Shown here: positions 1 to 6,007 of the stretch, in pieces | Layout: every line of letters begins with the position of its first letter | How positions within the stretch are numbered: the first letter of the stretch is position 1 | Assembly: GCA_903917425.1 (NCBI GenBank) | Contig: CAIXAQ010000198.1 | Span: 1 to 7,609 of the forward strand | Reading direction: 5' to 3' | Length of the DNA stretch: 7,609 nt | Source: an uncultured Bacteroidales bacterium | Lineage (GTDB): Bacteria; Bacteroidota; Bacteroidia; Bacteroidales; UBA4417 | Notes under the pieces: model-generated | Seen by the model: the letters and a program-made list of their open reading frames with translations, nothing else | What the model was told of the DNA's origin: nothing | Databases searched by the model: none | Translations under genes and position numbers: made by a program

Positions 1-1
1 C

Positions 2-76
2 GACTGGGTGAAACATTACTCCTACGGTAAATTTGACGGAGAAACATTCGAGATTAACTATTTTGAACAGGAATAG
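2..76 (+). CDS. C-terminal end of an unidentified protein (5' partial)
   Basis: An open frame enters from the left edge and runs 24 codons to a TAG at 74-76. The visible tail is rich in Tyr, Phe and acidic residues (it ends in NYFEQE). The other two forward frames close early or carry no plausible tail. The fragment is too short to assign a family. It lies 108 bases upstream of the dipeptidase gene on the same strand. I see no terminator hairpin in that gap, so co-transcription is possible but unproven. That the reading frame is real is inferred from its clean stop and its orientation. Confidence 0.5.
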   Translation, partial: DWVKHYSYGKFDGETFEINYFEQE

Positions 77-184
77 TATAATAGTGTTTCCTCATTATAT
101 TAATTCAACCGCACAAATTCGGCACAAATAATATTAAATAAAACAACTCATTTCTCATACATTTACCACCTAAAACTGCCACTC

Positions 185-1555
185 ATGAATTCCATAAAAA
201 CCTACATCGAAACCAACAAAGACCGCTTCCTGGACGAACTGTTCGGCCTTATTCGTATTCCTTCAATCAGTTCCGAAAGCGAGCACAAGGACGATATGGT
301 TAAAACAGCCCAATATATTGTTGACCAATTACTTAAATCAGGTGCCGATAAAGCCGAAATCATGCCAACCACCGGGCACCCTGTGGTGTATGCCGAAAAA
401 ATTATTGATCCGGCTAAACCTACAATCCTGGTTTACGGACACTACGATGTAATGCCCGTCGATCCATTGAACCTTTGGGATTCGCCGCCTTTTGAACCTG
501 AAATCCGTGATGGAAAAATATTTGCCCGCGGTGCGGTTGACGACAAAGGACAATTATTCATGCAGGTGAAAGCATTTGAATACCTGGTTTCGACCAATCA
601 ACTTCAGTTTAATGTAAAATGGATGATTGAAGGGGAGGAAGAAATGGGCTCGCCGGCACTGGCTAAATGGCTTCCCGGCCAGAAGGATCTGCTGAAAGCC
701 GACCTGATACTGGTTTCGGATACCAGCATGATCGCCATCAATATACCGAGTATTACGGTTGGATTGCGCGGACTTGCCTATATGGAAGTGGAAGTTGCGG
801 GTCCTGACAAAGACCTGCATTCGGGCATTTACGGCGGTGCTGTTGCTAACCCGGCAAATATTTTAGCAAAAATGATTGCATCCCTGCACGATGAGAACAA
901 CCATATTACGATCCCAGGATTTTACGACGACGTATTGGATCTTACCATTGAAGAGCGCAGGGATATGGCTCGTGCACCTTTTAACCTGGTCGATTACAAA
1001 AAAAAGCTAGATATTAAGGCAACTCTTTGCGAAAAAGGTTATACCGTAAATGAATGTACCGGCACGCGCCCTACCCTGGATGTAAACGGAATCTGGAGTG
1101 GTTATACCGGCGAAGGCTCAAAAACGGTACTTCCGGCCAAAGCTTTCGCGAAAATAAGTATGAGGTTGGTTCCTCACCAGGATCCACACACGATCGCCGG
1201 GCTTTTTACCCAATATTTTGAGTCAATTGCTCCTGAAACTGTGAAAGTTAAAGTTACCGAGCACCATGGCGGATTTCCTTATGTGGCACCTACCGATACG
1301 GCTGCTTACCGTGCAGCGAGCAAAGCCTACGAAACTGTGTTTGGTATCAAGCCAGTCCCGACCCGGAGCGGTGGAAGCATCCCGATTATTTCAACTTTCG
1401 AGCAGGCGCTGGGCGTAAAAAGCATTCTGATGGGTTTTGGCCTTGATACAGATGCGGCTCATTCGCCAAACGAAAATTTCCATCTCGAATGTTTCTTCAA
1501 CGGTATTGAAACCATTACCTGGTTTTACAAATTTTACGCAGAAGAACTACTGTAA
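185..1555 (+). CDS. M20-family metallodipeptidase (CNDP/PepV-like)
   Basis: This is a complete 456-residue zinc peptidase, a normal length for the cytosolic dipeptidases of peptidase family M20, which hydrolyse short peptides with two metal ions. The expected motifs appear in order. GHYDV at 85-89 gives metal ligand His86 and Asp88. ARGAVDDKG at 114-122 gives bridging Asp119. EGEEEMGS at 149-156 gives the likely general base Glu152 and ligand Glu153. SDT at 178-180 gives Asp179. LHSG at 211-214 gives the His that completes the neighbouring subunit's active site in this family. SMRLVP at 325-330 marks the lid-domain Arg, and AHSPNE at 425-430 gives the last ligand, His426. No key residue is missing and there is no signal peptide, so a cytosolic role in peptide turnover is likely. 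The ATG at 185 is the first start in frame and is followed directly by a typical N-terminal helix. There is no Shine-Dalgarno sequence, only an A/T-rich leader. Exact substrate preference cannot be read from sequence. Confidence 0.95.
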   Translation: MNSIKTYIETNKDRFLDELFGLIRIPSISSESEHKDDMVKTAQYIVDQLLKSGADKAEIMPTTGHPVVYAEKIIDPAKPTILVYGHYDVMPVDPLNLWDSPPFEPEIRDGKIFARGAVDDKGQLFMQVKAFEYLVSTNQLQFNVKWMIEGEEEMGSPALAKWLPGQKDLLKADLILVSDTSMIAINIPSITVGLRGLAYMEVEVAGPDKDLHSGIYGGAVANPANILAKMIASLHDENNHITIPGFYDDVLDLTIEERRDMARAPFNLVDYKKKLDIKATLCEKGYTVNECTGTRPTLDVNGIWSGYTGEGSKTVLPAKAFAKISMRLVPHQDPHTIAGLFTQYFESIAPETVKVKVTEHHGGFPYVAPTDTAAYRAASKAYETVFGIKPVPTRSGGSIPIISTFEQALGVKSILMGFGLDTDAAHSPNENFHLECFFNGIETITWFYKFYAEELL

Positions 1556-1570
1556 AAAGCGGGATCAGTT

Positions 1571-1602
1571 GAATTTTAACAAAATTCCTTCCGAAACCGG
1601 AA
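1571..1602. terminator. Two adjacent hairpins between convergent genes
   Basis: GAATTTT (1571-1577) and AAAATTC (1581-1587) form a perfect 7-bp inverted repeat with a 3-nt loop. It is followed at once by TTCCG (1589-1593), loop AAAC, and CGGAA (1598-1602). Both lie in the 52-base gap between the stop codons of the dipeptidase gene and the FG-GAP gene, where transcription from both sides must end. Neither has a proper T-tract, so the terminator role is inferred from position and symmetry only. Confidence 0.4.
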
Positions 1603-1607
1603 TGGGA

Positions 1608-3338
1608 CTATATCTTGATAATTTTCCGAAAAACCACCTGATTTCGGTCGTTTATTTTCAGGATATAAACACCTGAATGCCAATTTTTTGTGTCGAACGA
1701 AATGGTTTTTGAAGACGGTTTTGAAGCTTTAAAAACCCGTCCGTCAGAATATATGATTTCAACAGCGACAGGATCGTTAGCTGTAATTAAAAGTTTATCG
1801 CAAACCGGGTTTGGATAAACATGTATTCCCGCAATCTCGTTTTCGGTTTCACCAACATTCAGCAGGGTAAATTGTTGTTCGGGTGCAAATGCGGAAGCAG
1901 CAAATGTGTGGTCAATGGCTTGTACACTCCAGTAATAGGTTCCGTCAGGCAGATGTACTGTCCAGTCAGTATTATTGCCCGTATTGCCGGCCTGCGGAAG
2001 CAATCGTTTCCCATTAGCAGGATTCGACATGGCTGAAAGTATATTCTGAGCCCCGGAAGAAGTCCCGATGCGGATATTGTATGTCAACCCGTTTGCCGGG
2101 GTGTGATCATCGGCCGCATCCAGCCATCCCGGGTAAACAGTGTACCCGTCAATGTACATACTTAATCCGTCAGGAATTGATGGTGGTTGATTTACACAGA
2201 AAGTATTGCTCCCCAACACATTTGAATACAACCTGGTTTTTGCCGTTCCTGCCGATGTTATTCCTGAAATAAGGATATCGAGGTCGCCGTCGTTATCAAA
2301 ATCACCCCAGGCACCCGAACCTCTTTCGGCTCCATCGAGCGGTGCATTTATATCGGTAAAATTGGTATTGCCATCGTTGTGGTAAACGATACTCGAAAGT
2401 GTTCCGCATCCTGCATTCTGACCTGTTAACAGAATATCAGTATTTCCGTCATTATCATAATCGCCCCAGGCGGCTGTGCCTAACGAAGCACCAATCAATC
2501 CAGGGTAAACGTTTTCAAATACCATGTTACCCAGGTTCCTGAAAATAGAAGTCTGGGGCTCCAGATATTCATTAAAACCGGTAATCAGCAAATCTAAATC
2601 CCGGTCATGGTCGAAATCGCACCAGGACGAAGAACCACCAGCCAGCGGAGTAATCGCGGCTTGTGGCACTTCGGAAAATATCCCCCCGCTGTTGCGATAG
2701 ATGGCTGACATTAAAATACCACCCAAATCACCCATTACAAAAACATCCAGGTCGCCATCGTTATCAAAATCGCCCCAATTCACCCAACAATTTGATACTG
2801 CCGGTAACACTGCATTAATATCCGTGAAAACACCGGTATTGTTATTTAAAATCCGGCAGCTAAATGCACCTGCAATGAGAATATCCAGATCGTTGTCTCC
2901 ATCATAATCGCCCCAGGCTACTGCGCCATCGGAACCAATAACGGGCAAACCGGCCTCTTTCTGAACAAAAACACCGTTGTTGTTCTGGTAAATATAAGTT
3001 TTTGAATTATTGATGTTTCTGCCACAGGCTAAAATATCCAGATCTCCGTCGTTATCATAATCACCCCATGCAACTGAACTGTTGTAAATCCCTGCCAATC
3101 CGGCATTTATATTTGTAAATTCACCTGCATCATTCCGGTAAATGGATGCCACATAAGGTCCGGTTCCATGGTCGCCGGTAAGTAAAACATCCAGATCACC
3201 GTCATTGTCATAGTCGCCCCAGGCTACTGAACTGCGGCCTACATCCACCATTCCGGCATCAGCAGGTAAAAATCCCTGGGAAAAAGCAGTGATAGTCATT
3301 AAAACCATCAAACCACTTAACTTCAACTGTTTAAACAT
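1608..3338 (-). CDS. Secreted FG-GAP/VCBS-repeat protein with T9SS sorting domain
   Basis: This 576-residue protein starts with a signal peptide (MFK, a hydrophobic stretch around residues 8-19, probable cleavage near residues 20-23). Seven repeats of about 50 residues follow (36-381), each opening with a form of AWGDYDNDGDLDILLTG. Such Asp-rich loops bind calcium in FG-GAP/VCBS-type beta-propeller blades, and seven is a natural propeller number. A fibronectin-III-like region follows at about 384-495 (PPSIPDGL, then TYYWSVQAID). The C-terminal ~70 residues, with VYPNP at 507-511 and GVYILKI, match a type A T9SS sorting domain, so the protein should be exported and anchored to or released from the cell surface. 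The ligand is unknown; adhesion or polymer binding is only a guess from the family. Repeat 5 is degenerate (WCDFDHDRDLD in place of WGDYDNDGDLD). There are seven Cys residues. No Shine-Dalgarno sequence precedes the ATG. The gene may be read from its own unseen promoter or from the gene upstream. Confidence 0.93.
   Translation of the reverse strand: MFKQLKLSGLMVLMTITAFSQGFLPADAGMVDVGRSSVAWGDYDNDGDLDVLLTGDHGTGPYVASIYRNDAGEFTNINAGLAGIYNSSVAWGDYDNDGDLDILACGRNINNSKTYIYQNNNGVFVQKEAGLPVIGSDGAVAWGDYDGDNDLDILIAGAFSCRILNNNTGVFTDINAVLPAVSNCWVNWGDFDNDGDLDVFVMGDLGGILMSAIYRNSGGIFSEVPQAAITPLAGGSSSWCDFDHDRDLDLLITGFNEYLEPQTSIFRNLGNMVFENVYPGLIGASLGTAAWGDYDNDGNTDILLTGQNAGCGTLSSIVYHNDGNTNFTDINAPLDGAERGSGAWGDFDNDGDLDILISGITSAGTAKTRLYSNVLGSNTFCVNQPPSIPDGLSMYIDGYTVYPGWLDAADDHTPANGLTYNIRIGTSSGAQNILSAMSNPANGKRLLPQAGNTGNNTDWTVHLPDGTYYWSVQAIDHTFAASAFAPEQQFTLLNVGETENEIAGIHVYPNPVCDKLLITANDPVAVEIIYSDGRVFKASKPSSKTISFDTKNWHSGVYILKINDRNQVVFRKIIKI
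1611..1826 (-). other. Type IX secretion C-terminal sorting domain coding region
   Basis: This part encodes residues 505-576 of the FG-GAP protein. VYPNP opens the domain, a predicted run of beta strands follows, and the end is a GVYILKI-type strand and a basic tail (RKIIKI). This pattern is the hallmark of type A sorting domains, which direct a folded protein through the outer membrane T9SS channel and are removed on secretion. The presence of the T9SS machinery elsewhere in the genome is inferred, not seen. Confidence 0.9.
2196..3233 (-). repeat. Seven in-gene FG-GAP repeat units, period about 153 bp
   Basis: The units encode residues 36-86, 87-135, 136-182, 183-234, 235-286, 287-338 and 339-381. 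The conserved Trp of each unit is at residue 40, 91, 142, 188, 239, 291 and 344, giving spacings of 46-53 residues. The DNA itself is repeated as well: forms of tcgccccaggc recur on the plus strand near 2304, 2461, 2771, 2910, 3060 and 3216. Between these cores the units differ considerably, so this is an old repeat family within the gene and not a recent tandem duplication. Confidence 0.9.
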
Positions 3339-3392
3339 AATAATATAAATTTGAGGAATGGAAATGTGGTCTTGATTTTAATTCAGTTAAAG

Positions 3393-3436
3393 AAAAATCT
3401 GCTTATTAGAAATTGGACGTTTAAAAACAGATTTTT
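3393..3436 (-). terminator. Possible terminator of the membrane-protein gene
   Basis: AAAAATCTG (3393-3401) and CAGATTTTT (3428-3436) are a perfect 9-bp inverted repeat 15 bases past the stop codon of the gene at 3451-3948. Read on the minus strand, the second arm ends in a T-run, as in an intrinsic terminator. The 26-base loop is large and the stem is A/T-rich, so termination may be weak and leave some read-through into the FG-GAP gene. Confidence 0.4.
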
Positions 3437-3450
3437 AGAAAGTTTAAAAA

Positions 3451-3948
3451 TCAATCTTCATCTTCCTCCTTATCATTCTGATGGTCAATAATATACTGCT
3501 TTGTAGCAGCACTCCTGAATTCAGAGTGCCTGATTTGTCCGCCGGTGCGCCCAACGTAAACCATTGCCAATGAACTAATAAGCGAAAGCACCAATGTAAT
3601 AATAAACAGAAAATGTACGGATTTTTCTTTCTTCCAGATACTGAATAATGTTAAAGCCGACAGCAATCCCGCAGGAATAAGCAAATACATCCCGATAGAC
3701 GCAATTTCTTCGTGACGGCTGACCAGACTCTTGGCAACATCGGGTACTACTTTTACTGCTTCTTCTGCCGGATTGCCAGTCAAATAGGCAAGAATCGCCA
3801 TTAAGGCAGCAAAAAGCACGGTTGCAAGACCGCTTATTTTAACTCCCTGGTTGGAGAATAACATCCCTGCCAGCAGGATCAAGGTCCCGATTATCACCCC
3901 GATGATTGGAAAATGGTTGATCACTAAATGAAAATAGGCCCAATTCAT
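3451..3948 (-). CDS. Four-helix membrane protein, DUF2231-like, function unknown
   Basis: With the ATG at 3946-3948 the protein has 165 residues and begins MNWAYFHLVINHFPIIG, an N-terminus typical of small membrane proteins resembling DUF2231. Predicted membrane helices lie at about 10-31, 36-57, 84-104 and 112-133. Candidate functional residues are His7 and His12 in the first helix region, GNPAEE at 58-63, His79 before helix 3, and GRTGGQIRHSE at 133-143 with His141 after helix 4. The tail is acidic (KEEDED). Paired His residues near membrane faces could bind heme or a metal, but this is inference and no role is established. The frame stays open upstream to a TTG at 4018-4020. That start is rejected because it falls inside a promoter box and would add 24 residues ahead of the conserved-looking start. 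The gene is flanked by its own promoter and a weak terminator, and is probably monocistronic or partly read into the FG-GAP gene. Confidence 0.8.
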   Translation of the reverse strand: MNWAYFHLVINHFPIIGVIIGTLILLAGMLFSNQGVKISGLATVLFAALMAILAYLTGNPAEEAVKVVPDVAKSLVSRHEEIASIGMYLLIPAGLLSALTLFSIWKKEKSVHFLFIITLVLSLISSLAMVYVGRTGGQIRHSEFRSAATKQYIIDHQNDKEEDED

Positions 3949-4017
3949 GGCTGTAATTTTAAGAGTTTGAGTAAAAAAACAGAAAGATGTCTGAAAACAG
4001 ATACTTCTATTCAGTCG

Positions 4018-4025
4018 CAAATATA
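4018..4025 (-). promoter_or_regulatory. Bacteroidota-type -7 box for the membrane-protein gene
   Basis: On the minus strand this reads TATATTTG, a perfect match to the TAnnTTTG -7 consensus used by the Bacteroidota primary sigma factor. It lies about 70 bases upstream of the ATG at 3948, which predicts a leader of roughly 60-65 bases. No clear TTTG -33 element is seen at the usual distance (about 19-21 bases upstream), so the promoter may be weak or regulated. Confidence 0.5.
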
Positions 4026-4098
4026 AATAATATCGGTTGCTTTACTAATTTCTTGTTTCAAGATCAGTTACTATTCACCCCCTCAATTCGCCATTTTT

Positions 4099-4198
4099 GC
4101 CACAGATTTCACAGAAAGCACAGATTTATACCCTCCCGGGATAGTTTTATGTTACAACTGACGGAATTGATTTAATTCAAATCTGCGAGATCTGTGGC
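4099..4198. repeat. Palindromic intergenic element of CACAGATTT-like units
   Basis: The left end carries three 9-base units in tandem (CACAGATTT, CACAGAAAG, CACAGATTT; 4101-4127). The right end is an inverted copy, AAATCTGCGAG followed by ATCTGTGGC (4179-4198). GCCACAGAT (4099-4107) pairs perfectly with ATCTGTGGC (4190-4198), and CAGATTT (4121-4127) pairs with AAATCTG (4179-4185). The left arm has about one unit more than the right. The centre contains CCCGGG (4135-4140) and a small GAATT/AATTC dyad (4164-4178). From memory, CCACAGATT-type motifs are scattered between genes in many environmental bacteria, so this is probably one copy of a dispersed REP/MITE-like family. It contains no transposase gene and shows no obvious target-site duplication. 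Confidence 0.6.
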
Positions 4199-4241
4199 TT
4201 GTATTTGTTTTCACGACTTTGTAAGGAATAAAAATGCACAC

Positions 4242-4276
4242 AAAAACGGTTGCAGAATTTCTTCTGCAACCGTTTT
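4242..4276 (-). terminator. Strong intrinsic terminator of the DUF6600-like gene
   Basis: AAAACGGTTGCAGAA (4243-4257) and TTCTGCAACCGTTTT (4262-4276) form a perfect 15-bp stem. On the minus strand the loop is GAAA, a stable tetraloop, and the descending arm ends in five T (4246-4242). It starts 20 bases past the stop codon at 4296. On the plus strand the stem is also followed by T-rich sequence (4273-4285), so it could block transcription in both directions. Confidence 0.9.
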
Positions 4277-4295
4277 ACTCTTTTTAAATTTGAAA

Positions 4296-5774
4296 TTACC
4301 TGCGTGTCGGATTCCCGGATGTTCTGCTTTCAGGGCGTTCTGTAACTTTTTTGCCTTCCGTCTGCCTGCCGTTTTCTTTTTCAATCTTTTTGTTGACGGT
4401 ATTTTCTACCCGGTTAGCTGATGCCGGAATGGAAGGATTCATTCGTTCCTGGCGTGATGGCTGAACAACAGGAGTTTGCGTTTTAACTGATTCGCGTGCG
4501 GAGAAACTGTTACCATTTTCACGGGTTGTAGTAGTAGTGCGGGATTGACGGTTTTCAGAATTTTCAATCCTGGGTGATGTTGTTTGCAGTTTACCTCTTT
4601 CAGCCTCATTATTGTTTACATCCCTTGAAGGTGTTTGTCTTGTTGGCTCAACAGAAGGTCTGTTTGAGTTTCTAACATCCGAACCTTGTGATTGATTGCG
4701 GGGTTCACTTCTTGTTTCACCATTTATGTTGCCATTGCGTTGTTCGGACTGGTTATTGATCCGGGGAGTCACTTTTAAATCCCTGGTTTCCCCTGTAGTC
4801 CTCGTGGTTGGAGCCGGAGTTGAATTTCCTGGATTTTCCCGGCTGTAAGCATTCACATTCTCATTACGCTCATTCAGTCTCTGGCTTGCCCTGCCTGTTT
4901 CGGTGCTGCTTTCACGGGTACGGATAGCTCCGGGGTTGTTCGTCCTTGCATTGGTTTGCTGAATACGCGTGGTCGATCTTGCCTGTTCAACGTTCCGGTA
5001 TTCTGTAGGACGGGTTTCACCTCGTGGTTTATCAACTTCCGGACGGTACACATTCAACCTGTCACTTCTAACCCCTGTATTTTCAGGCCTTTGATTGTCG
5101 ACAACCTGCATTGTTCTGACTTTAGTCCTGCCGTATCTTTCAACATCGCTGACCCGTGGCCCCTGGTACCAGGAATTGTGGTTGCCACTGTTGTAGCTGT
5201 TGTCGACATAAACGTTTGTAATATTTGTGATGTTTGTAACATTCACATGTCTGTCGTAGATGTAGTTATTCCAGTTATTTGAGCAGAAGCGGTTTTGTGG
5301 TACAAAGGTCCACCAGGGGTCAGGGGCAAACCAGCCAGAATTGCTGTAAACGTAGATGTTCGGTCCCAATGGTGCCCAGCCCCAGTAATTATTGTACGAA
5401 CCCCAGGTTACCCAGGCAGGTGCCCATTCGTATCCGGGAATCCACATCCAGCCTAAATAATCGTCAAAATCCCAGCGGCCGTAGTGAAATGTGGCCCATC
5501 CCCAGTTGTAGTCTGAAACCCAGGTCCAGCCATATGTGGTATAAACCCAGTTTCCACCGGAGGAATAGGGACGGAAATCCTCCGGGTAATCAAAGTAAGG
5601 ACGCCAGACATATCCAAAATCAGGTGTGTAAATCCAATCACCATAAGGTGAAAGCTGGTCGTAGAACGTCTGTATCGAGATGGTTACGTGTGACTTTATA
5701 TTTCTGTATTTGTGTGCTTCGGCACCGAATACTATACCCATCGAAAGGAGCAGCAATAAGGTTATCTTTTTCAT
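4296..5774 (-). CDS. Exported Trp/Tyr-rich DUF6600-like protein with disordered tail
   Basis: The 492-residue protein begins with a clear signal peptide (MKK, a Leu run, probable cleavage after AEA at residue 20). Residues 36-160 are packed with Trp, Tyr and Gly in a recurring pattern (FYDQLSPYGDW, GYVWRPY, NWVYTTYGWTWVS, WGWATFHYGRW, GWMWIPGYEWAPAWVTW, YWGWAPLGP). This matches the DUF6600 family of exported proteins, whose role is not known. A short Asn/Val/Thr stretch with repeated NVTNIT-type units follows (177-190). From about 205 to the end the sequence is low-complexity, rich in Arg, Asn, Thr, Ser, Glu and Pro, with no predicted fold. There is one Cys (164). It lacks a lipobox and a T9SS domain, so a periplasmic or envelope location is inferred. 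Cell-wall or surface binding by the aromatic domain is a guess. The ATG follows CACTTACTGCC with no Shine-Dalgarno sequence. A strong terminator sits downstream, so it is probably monocistronic. Confidence 0.88.
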   Translation of the reverse strand: MKKITLLLLLSMGIVFGAEAHKYRNIKSHVTISIQTFYDQLSPYGDWIYTPDFGYVWRPYFDYPEDFRPYSSGGNWVYTTYGWTWVSDYNWGWATFHYGRWDFDDYLGWMWIPGYEWAPAWVTWGSYNNYWGWAPLGPNIYVYSNSGWFAPDPWWTFVPQNRFCSNNWNNYIYDRHVNVTNITNITNVYVDNSYNSGNHNSWYQGPRVSDVERYGRTKVRTMQVVDNQRPENTGVRSDRLNVYRPEVDKPRGETRPTEYRNVEQARSTTRIQQTNARTNNPGAIRTRESSTETGRASQRLNERNENVNAYSRENPGNSTPAPTTRTTGETRDLKVTPRINNQSEQRNGNINGETRSEPRNQSQGSDVRNSNRPSVEPTRQTPSRDVNNNEAERGKLQTTSPRIENSENRQSRTTTTTRENGNSFSARESVKTQTPVVQPSRQERMNPSIPASANRVENTVNKKIEKENGRQTEGKKVTERPESRTSGNPTRR

Positions 5775-5842
5775 GGCAGTAAGTGTTAGTAATGTGTTAT
5801 TAATTCAAGCCTTTATTAACAATGGTTTCAGACAGTCTGTTA

Positions 5843-5872
5843 CAAAGTATGAAGCAAAGCCTGTGCCACAAA
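5843..5872 (-). promoter_or_regulatory. Candidate promoter of the DUF6600-like gene
   Basis: On the minus strand TTTG (5872-5869) is followed after 19 bases by TACTTTG (5849-5843). This resembles the Bacteroidota -33/-7 pair, but the -7 box is one base short of TAnnTTTG. It lies about 70 bases upstream of the ATG at 5774. A perfect dyad, CAGACAGTCTG (5829-5839), sits just downstream, about where transcription would start, and could be an operator. Confidence 0.3.
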
Positions 5873-5952
5873 TTTCAAAATTCAGATTTATTTTAAAAAA
5901 ATAAGAAATAAATTCAACTGACGAATCACAACCTTTTAAAAAACAGGCAGAT

Positions 5953-5988
5953 AAAAAAACCGACAGTATAGAAATACTGCCGGTTTTT
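5953..5988 (-). terminator. Intrinsic terminator of dsbD
   Basis: AAAAACCG (5955-5962) pairs with CGGTTTTT (5981-5988) and CAGTAT (5964-5969) with ATACTG (5974-5979), with one A/C mismatch between the two blocks and a 4-nt loop. On the minus strand the stem runs into seven T (5959-5953). It begins 20 bases past the dsbD stop codon, the position expected for a terminator of that gene. Confidence 0.88.
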
Positions 5989-6007
5989 CAAAAAATGCAT
6001 AGGAATT

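Larger units (their letters stand above)
3949..4295. other. 347-base intergenic region
   Basis: No convincing gene lies here; the short open frames on the plus strand run through the palindrome and resemble no protein. In order it holds the leader of the membrane-protein gene (3949-4011), its -7 box (4018-4025), an A/T-rich stretch, the palindromic repeat element (4099-4198) and the terminator of the DUF6600-like gene (4242-4276). Confidence 0.75.

Noticed and set aside
77..82. TATAAT just after the first stop codon, considered as a promoter for the dipeptidase gene
   Set aside because: No suitable -35 element precedes it and Bacteroidota promoters use TAnnTTTG-type boxes. No such box is seen on the plus strand in this gap.
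1437..1676. A plus-strand frame bridging the dipeptidase end and the convergent gap
   Set aside because: It overlaps the conserved C-terminus of the dipeptidase, including its last metal ligand, in another frame and runs into the FG-GAP gene. Its product resembles nothing known to me.
4101..4127. Short tandem units considered as a CRISPR fragment
   Set aside because: The units are 9 bases with no spacers and have an inverted partner, so they do not fit a CRISPR array.
4194..4421. A plus-strand frame through the terminator and the DUF6600 tail
   Set aside because: It starts inside the palindromic element and passes through a strong hairpin, so it is not a believable gene.
5279..5782. A 167-codon open frame on the plus strand
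   Set aside because: It lies antisense to the well-supported DUF6600-like gene, its product has no recognisable domain, and its composition mirrors the codons of the other strand.
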